Source: Pyrenochaeta sp. MPI-SDFR-AT-0127
Lineage: Eukaryota; Ascomycota; Dothideomycetes; Pleosporales; Cucurbitariaceae
Length of the DNA: 64,000 nt
Direction: 5' to 3'
NCBI GenBank assembly: GCA_020747015.1
Contig: JAGTJM010000006.1
Location: 620,001 to 684,000, forward strand
The notes beneath the pieces were generated by a model. The model was not told where the DNA came from, made no database searches, and saw nothing but the letters and a program-made list of their open reading frames with translations. Position numbers and translations under genes: made by a program. Of the stretch, positions 12,101 to 22,698 are shown one piece after another; positions within the stretch are counted from its first letter, which is position 1, and each line of letters begins with the position of its first letter.

Positions 12101-14748
12101 CCTTCGCATACCGAGGCTACCACGAGACCGCATGGATCATCAATCGCTTCGCACATGTTGCGCGCAAGCACAACCTCCCTGAAGTGTGCATCAACCAACT
12201 TGGACGCATCTACACACTCCCCAATATTGAGATCCAGGAAGCCTTCTTGAAGTTACGCGAACAGGCGAAGTGCCATTACCAGATTAGAGCTGATCTCAAC
12301 AGCGGATTAGATGTTATCAATAATACCAACCTCAACTACTTCGGTCCGCAACAAAAGGCGGAGTTCTATACTCTGAAGGGCATGTTCCTGGCCAAGCTCG
12401 GACAGAAGAATGAAGCAGGCGAAGCTTTTGGGACAGCATTGTACTTTGACATTAAGCTGCCGAAGGCATGGGCGGAGTGGGGCCGGTACAATGACATGTT
12501 GTTCAAGGAAGAACCACAGAATCTGGAGAGGGCAGAGGCTGCGCTCAGCTGTTATCTCGAGGCCGCGAGCCAGTTTAAGAATGCGAAGTCAAGAAAGCTG
12601 CTTGGACGAGTACTGTGGTTGTTGAGCTTGGACAATCCAGAGCGGAAATTGGCGGAGAAATTCGAAGAGTTCAAGGGCGATACTCCGGCATGGTATTGGA
12701 TCACGTACATTCCGCAGCTGCTCAATAGCCTCTCGCGACAAGAAGCGCCAATTGCGAGGTCGATCCTGGGCAAACTTGCGAAGACTTATCCGCAAGCGCT
12801 TTACTGTCACTTAAGGACAACGAGGGAGGATATGGTCGTGCTCAAGAAGAATCACGAACAGAAAGAGGCGAAGGAGAAAGCGGCGAAGGCGAAACAACAA
12901 CCTGGTCAAGGCTCACCAACCGCGAAACAAGGCTCACCGGAAGCTCGACCTGGCTCGAGCGGCAATCGACCAACATCTGCGAGTGGTGAGAGCAAGCCTG
13001 CAGCAAGTAGTACACCAAATGGTACTGTCAAGACGGAGGGTGGGCAGCAAGGAAGTCCCAAGGCCACCAACGCTCCCGCCCCTGCCGATGCTCCTCCAGC
13101 TCCAAAGAAGCCATGGGATCATGTGGAGGAGATCAGTGCGATTCTCAAGACAGCATTCCCTCTTCTTGCGCTTTCCATGGAAACCATGCTCGACCAGATC
13201 CAAAAGAACTTCAAGTGCCCCCCAGATGAAGATGCTTACAGGCTGATCGTGGCTCTACTGAACGATGGTCTGTCCTACGTTGGCCGTCAGCCCAACCTCT
13301 ACGCGCGAGAAATAAAACTGCCAGCTTCGACTGAGGCGAATATTACACGTTTCGCCGAGTCTGTCCTACCGCCGCATATTCGCAAGGCGTTCGAAATGGA
13401 CTTTGTCAAAAACAAGCCTACTATGTATGAGTACATTCAGAAACTGCGTGTTTGGCGCAATCGCTTTGAGGAAAGGCTTGATCGCAGGAAGCTCACTGTA
13501 CCGCTTGAGCAGTACACGCATCAGCTGAGCGAGTTCCGGTTCCTCAAGTTCGATGATGTAGAAGTGCCAGGACAGTACCTGCAGCATCGCGATAAGAACT
13601 CTGACTTTGTGCGCATCGAGCGCTTCCTTCCTGATGTCGAGCTGGTACGTGGCATTGGCATCTGTCACAGGCGTCTCAAGATTCGGGGTCATGATGGAAG
13701 TATCCATCCCTTCGCCATTCAGTTCCCTGCTGCTAGAAGTTCGCGTCGAGAAGAACGTATTCTCCAGCTGTTCCGCATCTTCAATGGTATTTTGGCCAAG
13801 CGCAAGGAGAGTCGCAGGAGAAACTTGCAGTTTCATCTGCCCCTCATGATCCCTATTACGCCAAGCGTGCGCATGGTACAAGATGATTCGTCGTACATCA
13901 ACATGCAAGGCATCTACGAAGATTACTGTAGGAAGAATGGAATCAACAAGGATGAGCCAGTTCTTTTCAGCATCGAGAAATTGAGGGCTTTGCAGCCGGT
14001 AAGTACAGTTGACTGTCCTCTTGAACTACCAGAGTCAGAAACTGAGAAAGATCAACAGAAGAACATCGAGCACGCAAACTCTATTCGCCTCGAGACCTTC
14101 GCCGCTGTACAAGAGAAGTACGTTCCACCGACTGTCGTACAAGACTACTTCCGCGCCACTTTCCCCGACTTCGCGGATTTCTGGCTCTTCCGCCGCACTT
14201 TCAGTTATCAACTTGCAGCTTTAACTTTCATGACCTACGTCATGCATATGAACACGCGCTTCCCCCACAAGATCAGTGTCTCGCGCTCATCTGGTCGCGT
14301 CTGGGGCTCTGAACTGATCCCCAGTATGGCGGTCGGCAAACCAATTCTGCACAACAGCGAGCCTGTGCCATTCCGCCTTACGCCAAATCTACAAACAATT
14401 ATGGGCCCTCTAAACCTTGAAGGTATCTTCGCACCAGCCGTTATGACAGTCGCAAGATGCTTGATTGAGCCCGAAGGCGAGTTGGAGATGCAACTCAGCA
14501 TTTTCATGCGCGACGAGATGAACCACTGGTTCACATCCCAGCACAAGGCCAGCCAACTGACACCCGATGTACTGAGAGAGTCTGTGCAGAGTAATTCAGA
14601 GCTGGTGGTAAAGCGAGCAAGTGCCATTGGCAGTCTGCCCACTGGTGCGAACCTACCGGCGAATCAGACTATGGTGGACCTTGTGGCTGTGGCGGTACAT
14701 CCTGGGAAACTGAGCATGACCGATCCACTTTGGATGGGTTATTTGTAA
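3129..14748 (+). CDS. TRA1: Tra1, PIKK-family pseudokinase subunit of SAGA and NuA4
   Basis: Giant scaffold shared by the SAGA and NuA4 histone acetyltransferase complexes; it contacts transcription activators in the nucleus. Exons 3129-3183, 3268-3425 and 3475-14748 give 3828 residues, close to the yeast protein (about 3744). The start is chosen because the first two small exons restore the conserved N-terminus, including the IRDNIESYCQG and PVFISTSPEQ segments, directly joined to RIRNCVLEILHRLP. Most of the length is HEAT/TPR-like helical repeat. A FAT region precedes a PI3K-like pseudokinase domain near the C-terminus (FADFWLFRRTFSYQLAALTF). The FATC tail ends in DPLWMGYL. A low-complexity S/P/G/K-rich insert lies at about bases 12890-13110. 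Another S/P-rich insert lies at about 3740-3880. Tra1 proteins lack kinase activity, which is known of the family and was not tested here. Confidence 0.97.
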
Positions 14749-16131
14749 AACAGTCTTGGGAAGGGGAGAGATGAGACGGACAAACTCATTTGGAAGCACG
14801 ATATCTAAGCATCAGCATGGAGTTTGTGGAAAAGTGTAACATGTATTTTTTTTTGTTGACTGGGTGTATAAGGAGTTCATGGTGTTTCTTTACTGGCATC
14901 TCCATTTGAAAACCTGGGCGTTTTGGAAAATGTAAACAGCGGCCTAGCGATGCCAATCGCAGCAGATTTTGGGCGGCATCGTCCCTGCACAGCGTGCAGA
15001 TCGCAGAGATGTTTCTACTATGCTAGTAGGTAGAAAAACAAATTATTCAGATTACTCGCCATGCATATATTGAGTAACTTCGTCGTGCTGCCTTGAAGAA
15101 AAATATGTTGATTGGCTCAGCTGAGGAAATGTTCGGTAGGTACAGTCCATGTCTTTGAACCTTTGGCTTGTGGGACACTAGCCTGCGTCCTCAACTTTCA
15201 CAGAAACGGGTACTTGGTTCTCTTCAATTCGCTACATTCATTAACGCGCTCTTGTATGGTCCCGATAGTCTCCGTAATCAAGCATATGCTTTGTACCAAA
15301 CCTGCAACGCTTGATCGTACGCTTTGAAATCTAGGATGCGCTCATGATCTTTCAATTTAAAGATTCGGTTCTGATGCCTACGTAAAAGTGGTGCCATTGA
15401 TCCATTGAAGTTGTGTACTTTGCAGACTGCCCATCGGCAGTAATCCTCGAAGCCCATCGCTCCTTCATCTCCATCATGAAACATGTTTTCACGAATCAGT
15501 CCCTAGCTGACGGCACGCGGCAATCTCTGAATCGTCCGCGCCACACCTCATCTCCACACTCATCTATATTATCATTAGCTCGCGAGATCTGTTGCACGAC
15601 AGGCCTAGCGGGATCTTTTGGTCGATTCCAGGCCTAGAATTTGAAACAAGGTCACGCTAAGCTTCGGATAAAGCTTCCTTGACACTACGGAAAGAAACAC
15701 TAGCCCCAGTAATCGATTGATAAGGCTCCGCACTTTTACGCGTCATCATCAAGTCCTGTCCTCCTAAGAAATTACTACAATCGCTCTCGTGAAGCGTTAG
15801 GGGGTGTACCGCTGCGTCGTCAATGCTCACCGCCATGCCAATGAACGGGCAGATCAACCCGCTGGATCACTCCACATTCGACCAGTCTTCCGGTTGCTAT
15901 GAGACTGTACATTGGAAGAATCGTGCAATTGGAACGAGCAGATCTTCACTAGGATCATGGTGGTCTTTGCGCACCTAAGTTTGGACATCTATATCTCATG
16001 AGATTGCCATGTCGCGGGATTTCACGTTTTGCCTTTGCTAACCTTTCTTCCCTTTGAAGACTGTCCTTCACTGTCACTCTTTGTTCTTCCATTCAGTCAC
16101 TCGTTCCTGCTGAGCAGGTCTTACATTGAAA
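14749..16131. other. Intergenic region between TRA1 and the rhamnogalacturonase gene
   Basis: About 1.4 kb without a gene I can support. Two short minus-strand frames (15278-15484 and 15657-15857) look mildly protein-like but have no clear start, splice context or family match. Confidence 0.45.
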
Positions 16132-17565
16132 ATGCATTTCTCTTCTTTCTTTCTTGCAGCCGCTGCGATTGCCCCTGCGTTTGGACAGCTCTCTGGCAAG
16201 GTTGGGCCTTTGACAACTCATGCCACCAAGACCGCGAAGAAGACTTGTAATGTCTTGAATTATGGTGCGAAAGCAGACAAAACGACAGATATTGGCCCAC
16301 CCCTGCAGTCTGCCTTTGCCGCGTGCAAGACGGGCGGGACTGTCGTCGTGCCATCTGGTGACTATGCTATCAAGACATGGGTCACATTCGAAGGCGGGAA
16401 AGCTTGGGCATTACAGCTCGATGGGATTCTTCATCGCACGGGTACTTCAGCTGGGAACATGTTGTTTGTAAGAAACGCGAATGACTTCGAACTTTTTAGC
16501 AGCACTGGTAAAGGTGCTATCCAAGGTACAACAGGTCACGGCATGTCATGACCTAGATTAAGCTGACAAGAAGCTAAGGTAATGGTTACGAGGACCACAA
16601 GAACGGGAAGAGGAACGGTGCTCGTCTTCTTCGCATTGAGAAGACAACAAACTTTTCTGTACACGACATCGCTCTCGTCGATGCTCCAATGTTCCACTTC
16701 GTCATCTCAACTTCGACTAATGGCGAAGCATACAACATGGCAATCCGCGGTGGAGATTGGGGAGGCCTTGACGGCGTGGATGTTTGGGGCTCTAATATCT
16801 GGATCCATGATGTAAGTGCCACTCCCTCAATTTAAGGCTTGATGTCATTCTAATCACCCCAAGATTATGGTCACCAACAAAGACGAATGCGTGACTGTCA
16901 AATCGCCGTCAAATAATTTACTCATTGAGAACATCTACTGCAATTGGAGTGGCGGTTGTGCTATGGGTTCCCTCGGCCTTGACACCGCCATCTCCTCCGT
17001 TGTTTACAAGAACATTTACACCTGGAATTCCAACCAGATGATGATGATCAAGTCCAACGGCGGTAGCGGCTACGTCGAAGATGTCCGTTTCGAAAACTTC
17101 ATCGGCCACGGCAACGCATACTCCCTCGACATCGACCAGTACTGGACCTCAATGTCAACTCTCAGTGGCAATGGCGTCCAACTCTCCAACCTGACGTTCA
17201 ACAACTGGAAAGGCACGATGGCCAATGGAGCGCAACGCGGCCCAATCAAGGTTGCTTGTGCAGACGGAGCACCTTGCACTGACATCACCATCACCGACCT
17301 CGCTATGTGGACCGAGACGGGCAGCAAGCAGATCCACTCCTGCCGGTCTGGTTATGGCAAAGGCTTTTGCTTGAAGCAGGGCACTCCAAGTAAATATGCC
17401 GCAACGACAAGCACGCAAACTGCTGCTCCGACAGGGTACAGCGCCGCAAGTATGAAGGAGAATCTCCAAACTGCGTTCGGGACAGCGAACAGCATCCCCA
17501 TTCCAACCATACCTGCAAGCTTCTATCCAGGAGTTGCGCCAGTGAGCAAGTTGGCCGGACAGTAG
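16132..17565 (+). CDS. Secreted rhamnogalacturonase, GH28 family
   Basis: Cleaves the alternating rhamnose-galacturonic acid backbone of rhamnogalacturonan I in plant pectin, outside the cell. Exons 16132-16525, 16579-16811 and 16864-17565 give 442 residues. A signal peptide of about 18 residues opens the protein (hydrophobic FFLAAAAIAPAFG). The catalytic region reads GLDGVDVWGSNIWIHD followed, across intron 2, by TNKDECVTVKS. The Asp216-Glu217 pair there and the nearby CAMGSLG segment match rhamnogalacturonase A/B rather than ordinary polygalacturonases. The C-terminal tail with IPIPTIPASFYPG is also typical of this subfamily. The ATG at 16132 starts the signal peptide. Both introns are 52-53 bases with GT-AG ends. 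The gene points to growth on plant material. Confidence 0.93.
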
Positions 17566-17783
17566 ATTTACCTTTCTTTGGGGGATGTGGTTTCAGAGCG
17601 TTAATTTATACTGTACATACTTCACTTATAATCTTTCCATCTTGAATGCTGAAACAACCATGGAACAAAGCTAGTTGTGATGAACATTCAATGTGCAAAA
17701 TTGTTTAGCACAACTTGGTATGAACGACACGATGAAATCAAGATATCTGGCGACAACACAAAATGCCGACTACAATATTATCA

Positions 17784-18746
17784 TTACGAATTGAAAGCCC
17801 AACCTGGTAGTGGTTGGCCGCCGTCATGTCTGCTCCGACGCCAGGCCTGATAGTGTCGCCAGACAAGCATTGGGAGATCCTGTGGAGATGGCCGTAGCCG
17901 AAGGTCGCGTATCAAACAGCTACTAATCGTCGTATTCAGACCTTCAGATGCATATAAGTTCTGGAGTGGTGCTCGCTCTCGCATAGTCTGACTAGGGGTT
18001 GGGACCTGTTGCAGGAGTGCAAGACAGTGAATAATCAATCCTATTCCATAAACGTCACCCTTTTCGTCGAATGAGGGCGCTTCTGGAGGGTTGAACGCAG
18101 GATCCTGTAGAGGAAGAACACGAGTGCCCCCCTGGCCAGAATGAATGTCCGCGAGACTAACGCTACACCCAAAATCTCCTATCAAGCATGTTGGGAAATC
18201 ACTTCTCCTATTAGCACCTAGAGGATATCTCATGGTCATGAAAATGTTTGATGGTTTGAGGTCATGATGGATGACATAGTTCCAACCAGGCTTGCGAGGA
18301 ACTGAGCGGCCAGCTCTAGCATTTTCTTGGGTAGTCAAAGGGTCGCAGCCTGTCGACAAATAACAAAGAGCAATGGTGATGTCCCATAATACTTTCCACA
18401 GAAAGCCCTCGTCTGGTAGATATACTCTGTTTTGTGCTAAGCGAAGAATCAGAGCATCTAACGAGCCCAGTTCACAATGCTGCATCCAGATACATCCATA
18501 CCCTGTCCTGGAATGATGCAGATCATAGTCCAAGATGCACACGATGTTGGGATGCCGCATACATTGTTGCATAGCGCGAACTTCGCGATGTGTGTCGCCC
18601 GCATTGATGTGCACGGGAGGAACGCGCTTTTCGATGCATACAACATTAGTTCGGCGTTGTCTGACGATGTAGATACCAGAATTTTGAGAACCACCAAGGC
18701 CTTGCGCTGCATGCTGAATGGGAATGTAATCCGATCGTGAAGGCAT
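17784..18746 (-). CDS. Small stand-alone protein kinase
   Basis: Single-exon gene of 320 residues that is almost only a kinase domain. Visible parts are a glycine-containing loop (GLGGSQNSG, residues 16-24), a likely ATP-binding lysine at 40, the partner glutamate at 55, the catalytic loop HDLKPSN (161-167), the DFG at 191-193, and a PPE version of the APE motif before GDVYGIGL. All residues needed for activity appear present. An insertion of about 25 residues (around 133-157) sits before the catalytic loop, as in some NEK-like or fungal orphan kinases. There is no regulatory domain. Substrate and pathway are unknown. The ATG at 18746 directly precedes the glycine loop, so little can be missing. 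The gene converges on the rhamnogalacturonase gene. Confidence 0.8.
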   Translation of the reverse strand: MPSRSDYIPIQHAAQGLGGSQNSGIYIVRQRRTNVVCIEKRVPPVHINAGDTHREVRAMQQCMRHPNIVCILDYDLHHSRTGYGCIWMQHCELGSLDALILRLAQNRVYLPDEGFLWKVLWDITIALCYLSTGCDPLTTQENARAGRSVPRKPGWNYVIHHDLKPSNIFMTMRYPLGANRRSDFPTCLIGDFGCSVSLADIHSGQGGTRVLPLQDPAFNPPEAPSFDEKGDVYGIGLIIHCLALLQQVPTPSQTMRERAPLQNLYASEGLNTTISSCLIRDLRLRPSPQDLPMLVWRHYQAWRRSRHDGGQPLPGWAFNS

Positions 18747-19065
18747 GGCAGTTTTGGTCGTCCGTGAGGGTTGTGTCTTCTGGAAGAGAATTGAATAGCT
18801 TGAGTGAGAAGGTAAGATTATCTGGCAAGGAACGTGGCGAACATTTGTGATGTGATCACAGATTGCATACGTGGTGAACTGTGATCATTCACCACGTCAA
18901 CTTTGAACGAGGTTTGGCAATGAACAAATTCTCGTGTAAATTCTCGTTGTAACACATACACGTACGGAATGTCTTCATCAACATTGCCTTCTGCCATGAG
19001 CTGCATGAATTTCTCAGATTCCATCCCCATAACACACTCCTTAAAGAATAGATACAAGCCTTCAA
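18747..19065. promoter_or_regulatory. Kinase upstream region with nested palindromes
   Basis: This spacer lies between the kinase start and the stop of the next minus-strand gene. It holds a perfect palindrome TGTGATCACA (18851-18860) and a 10-base inverted repeat ACGTGGTGAA / TTCACCACGT (18869-18878 and 18888-18897). The spacer of the second repeat again contains TGTGATCA. The elements are about 105-150 bases upstream of the kinase ATG. They could be protein-binding sites or a hairpin in the leader. No binding protein can be named. Confidence 0.4.
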
Positions 19066-19502
19066 TCACTTTCCAGTGCCGACTTGGCCCTTGTCTGCTT
19101 TGGAATGCACCGCCTCCCCCTTCTCATGCACACTGTCCTCTACACTATCAAACAGACTTTTATTTCCCGTCTTCTTTCCTCCATCAGAGCCTTGCGCATC
19201 CTGCTTCGTACTTTCGCCCGATACATGTTCTTTGCTATGTGAAGACTAGACCTTCTTAGCCATATGTTCTAGTTGACTTGGGATTTATCAATTGGCCTAG
19301 AGCAGGGACAGGTATATGGGTTTGAATCATGAAAGGTAAAAAGTTACCTTGTCAACGGCCGCGCTATCAAGGCCAGAAGATGGCTTGGTTGCTGTTGTGG
19401 ATGAATCAGATGAGTCGCGGTTGCCTTTCCAGCATCGGTGCCTGGGTTGACAGGGATTTTGGGCTGGGTTTCAGCAGAATCTTGGCCGGTGAGGGACGAC
19501 AT
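19066..19502 (-). CDS. Small hydrophilic hypothetical protein, frame of exon 1 uncertain
   Basis: Two exons on the minus strand. Model A: exon 1 19348-19502 and exon 2 19066-19234, intron 19235-19347, 107 residues, uninterrupted as the sequence stands. The second exon encodes a very polar segment rich in K, G, S, E and H that ends in GQVGTGK. In exon 1 the opening (MSSLTGQDSAETQPKIPVN) reads in one frame. The later half reads more naturally in another frame, as a polar S/T/K/D-rich stretch containing SSDSSTTATKPSSGLDSAAV, which would splice in phase at 19245. Either model A is right, or a one-base loss near 19430 has shifted the frame. I recognise no family. The composition suggests a disordered stress-type protein, which is inference. 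Confidence 0.5.
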
Positions 19503-20114
19503 GTTCAAATATCAGGTATTAAAAGTGAGAGCTGGTGAAGGTGTGTGAGTATTAGTAACTGTTTCATTGAAAGTATCGCAGACCACGTCAAGATGGGGTG
19601 CAATATATGCAACGTCATAGTTACTACATATAAAAGTTAATATTTGTGGAGAACAACTAGTACTTGAGATCATTATTTAGATAGCGGAAGCGGCGGGCCA
19701 ATACATCTTATAATAAGTTGCTTGTTTAGAAGATCAAAGAACACGTGAGACAGAAAAGGCTCCAGATCATGTTAAATACGAGTTGACATTTGTTGATGCT
19801 GGATAGATGACTGTTGCGAACGGTATTTCACAGGCAGTACGAAGTCAAATAAAGAATGGAGAGGCCACGTGAAATGCTGGCTACGAACATGTGGAGAATG
19901 TATGGGGAGCTTTGTGAAGCTAACCATTCTATAGAAATAGAATACTACGACCAGCCCAACGTCACGTATCTCAATGTCACTTGGGTCAAGATGTAGGTCT
20001 GAAGAGTCGGAATGATAGTTCCAAACATCTGTGACTATGCATACACATTCTATGTGAGAAGTAGAATATAATAAAGATCTAACCGCGATTCTAAGCTCTT
20101 GACTCTGCAATAAT
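19503..20114. other. Intergenic region, no gene seen
   Basis: About 610 bases, AT-rich, between the small hydrophilic gene and the 3' end of the nitronate monooxygenase gene, both on the minus strand. I see no supportable gene or repeat. Confidence 0.45.
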
Positions 20115-21272
20115 CTATAGCTTGCTCTTAACGCCATCCTCGACGAAAAGCGACTGTGATTGCTTCATGGTATCGACAGCCTCACGTTCGATACGTGTGA
20201 TAAGCTCTTCGTTTGTGGGGATATCATGAATCAAGCCAATGACTTGACCAGCGGTCCAGACCTAAAGGTATCTGTCAGATGATGTCAAAGAGGTCAGAGA
20301 TTTCTCAAACTTACACCGAAGTCCTTGTCGCCGTTCAAGAACACTTGCCGACCTCGCTTTCCGCTAACGTGGGCAGCAACCTCTTCGAACTTTCCAGTCG
20401 GGCTAGTCTTCTCAATGTCGACAGCCTCGAGCGCGACCTTGTTCGCGAAGAGTCGCGAGGTATTCTTCCACCGCCTGAGCACGAGTGTAGTATCTGTCTC
20501 TTGCGCATCAACGATGGCTTGCTTGATGTTGTGGTGAATAGGCGCCTCAATGGTGCACATGAAGCGTGTTCCCATGTTGATGCCGCATGCTCCGAGAGCA
20601 AGGGCAGCTGCCAGACCCTGACCGTCGGCAAAGCCTCCTGAGGCGATGAAGGGTACACCGAGGGATTGACGAGCCCTGCTCAGTAGAATGAAGTTGGTGA
20701 TGTCTGTCTCTCCAACATGGCCGGCGCACTCGAATCCGTCGATTGACAGGAAGTCAACACCAAGCTTGACAGCCGATTGTGCGTGCCTAATTGTGGTGCA
20801 CTTGTGTAGAATGATGGTGCCGACCTTCTTTAATTGCTTGATAACTGGGCCTGGGCTGTTTCCAGCAGTCTCCACAATGTTGATCTTCTCGTCGATGATG
20901 ACCTGTGCGTACGCACCATAGTCCGGGGGCACCATCGCGGGCAGGAGGGTGAGGTTAACGCCAAAAGGCTTATTGGTCATCGTGCGGCAGCGACGGATCT
21001 CTTTTCGGAGGTCTTCGGGGGTTGGTTGGGTGAGCGCGGTCAACTACACTGTGTGAGAAGCTGCTTTGAGAGAAATGTTTGGTGAAGACATACTATTCCC
21101 AAGCCACCTGCATTGCTCACAGCGCTGGCAAGCTCAGCATAGCCGACCCATTGCATACCACCTTGGACGACAGGCACTGTTCGATATTGTCAGTCCACGA
21201 CTCTACTCTCTGGCGGTCGTCACGCTCACCTCGGATGCCGAGTGCCCTGGTCAGCTCTGTATTGAACGGCAT
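20115..21272 (-). CDS. Nitronate monooxygenase (2-nitropropane dioxygenase family)
   Basis: FMN-dependent TIM-barrel enzyme that oxidises alkyl nitronates, such as propionate 3-nitronate, a plant and fungal toxin. Exons on the minus strand: 21230-21272, 21094-21176, 20315-21043 and 20115-20261, giving 333 residues. All three introns are 50-53 bases and end GT-AG. Exon 1 and 2 rebuild the family start with VVQGGMQW (from about residue 17) and the NAGGLGILTA segment. The substrate/FMN region FGVNLTLLP follows, and SIDGFECAGH puts the likely catalytic His at about residue 151. A glycine-rich phosphate site (FIASGGFADGQG) is also present. The start at 21272 is the only ATG that gives the conserved N-terminus. 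No neighbour obviously shares its pathway. Confidence 0.93.
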
Positions 21273-22698
21273 TGTGGAAATGTACTAAGAAAAGCTAGGG
21301 GTATATCAAGCGCAGGTACAAGAGTAAACGTCAGAAGATTCAGGGACCGACAAGAATATTTGAAGGAATGAGAGTCGCGTTACGTGCGTTACTTAGGTTG
21401 CCGACGCGGCTGTGATGCGAATCGTGTGGGGAAGCCATGTGCCGAGGCAATTCTGGTAGCACGAAACCGAACGGAGCTTCGAGGCCAGTCAGATGAGCGC
21501 ATTAGCACATAATCATTCGCCAGCATGATTCGGTGCAGCTGAGTCGCTTGTGATCACTAATGGCAGGTCACTCGACCCTGAAATTGTGTTTGTCTACATA
21601 TGGCGTTGGATGGGAGTGGTCGGTCCACCGCGGTAAAAAAACAAAAGCAATGCAGCCGACGTTCGAAGTTACCGGCTACAGCAGCTTTCACATGCTTCCA
21701 CTCACACTGCGAAATCCCAACTTGTATCGCGCAGTTCCATTTTTGGCCTTTTTGGCGCACACCGCAAGGGCTGTACTTTAAGTAGGGCATAGCGCCAACA
21801 ATTATATCATGCTCTAGCTGGTACATTCGTCTCTTAGCTTTTTGTTAATAGAATGTAGTGGGTTTTTCTCATGCACCTTTAACATCCACAATACCTTGTT
21901 TCTGCATGAAATCATCTCTTGCTCACCCAAATTAATGGCCGTAATACGCATCATTAGACCTGTATGAGATTTCGAGATGGATTCTCATGTGGTTCGGTAG
22001 AGTCAGCATCTCGATTAGACGACGTTGTATTCGAGATGAAATCGAGTACTTCAGAAATGATCCCCTTGGGTCACTTTTGATATCTCGTGCCAAAGATGGC
22101 TGGCTAACGTACGCCCTGGAGGTCTGAGTATTAATCTGGCATATGAAGAAGGTGAGTTATACTACTGATAGGCAGTTGACAATTTTCCTTGAGAATGAAA
22201 TACCAACAGCTTGTCGAAATAAGAGCGCAAAAGAAGAGCTGCGTTTTGTTCAATCGATTGGAGTAATATAGCTGCATGGGTCAGGCACTCTGGATTCATC
22301 TCTATTTGGTTACCAATTTCAACACTGTGTCTACTGCTGCCCGGTGTTGATTGGGTTTGACATTTTGCCTCTAGGTCTCACTTTGGCTACGCTCACAATC
22401 AATCACAGAAGGGATTCGCAAAGGTCATTTGTAGCACAAGGGACTTGTAAACCCTGCTGAGGCCCACAAAATGCGCAACTCTTTTGCAAAAACATTAGAC
22501 GACCATATTCCCCGTTATTTGCCCGGAATGTTTAAACCCCGATGTTGGTGGAACCTTCCCAAAAAAGGAAATTGGAGCCCCTCTTAGGCAACCCATGCGC
22601 AGCTACGTAGATAATCTGTTTGCTGACCAGATTCCCATTCACTGTACGCACTTTTCCTCGGAAGTGCGTATGCCATCGCTCGCTCCCCAGACTACAAC
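21273..22698. other. Divergent intergenic region between nitronate monooxygenase and GMC oxidoreductase genes
   Basis: About 1.4 kb and no supportable gene. It holds two divergent promoters. CCCCT, the core of the stress-response element, occurs near 22576, about 120 bases upstream of the GMC gene; a 5-base match means little alone. Confidence 0.4.

Noticed and set aside
13366..13908. 180-codon minus-strand frame inside TRA1
   Set aside because: It lies antisense to the conserved C-terminal part of TRA1 and has no family resemblance.
13990..14040. GTAAGT donor-like site near the end of TRA1
   Set aside because: The candidate introns to nearby AG sites are about 34-36 bases, too short, and the frame is open through the region.
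15657..15857. Minus-strand frame faintly resembling the C-terminal part of an NAD-dependent epimerase/reductase
   Set aside because: The resemblance is a few residues only, no nucleotide-binding N-terminus is found upstream, and there is no splice support.
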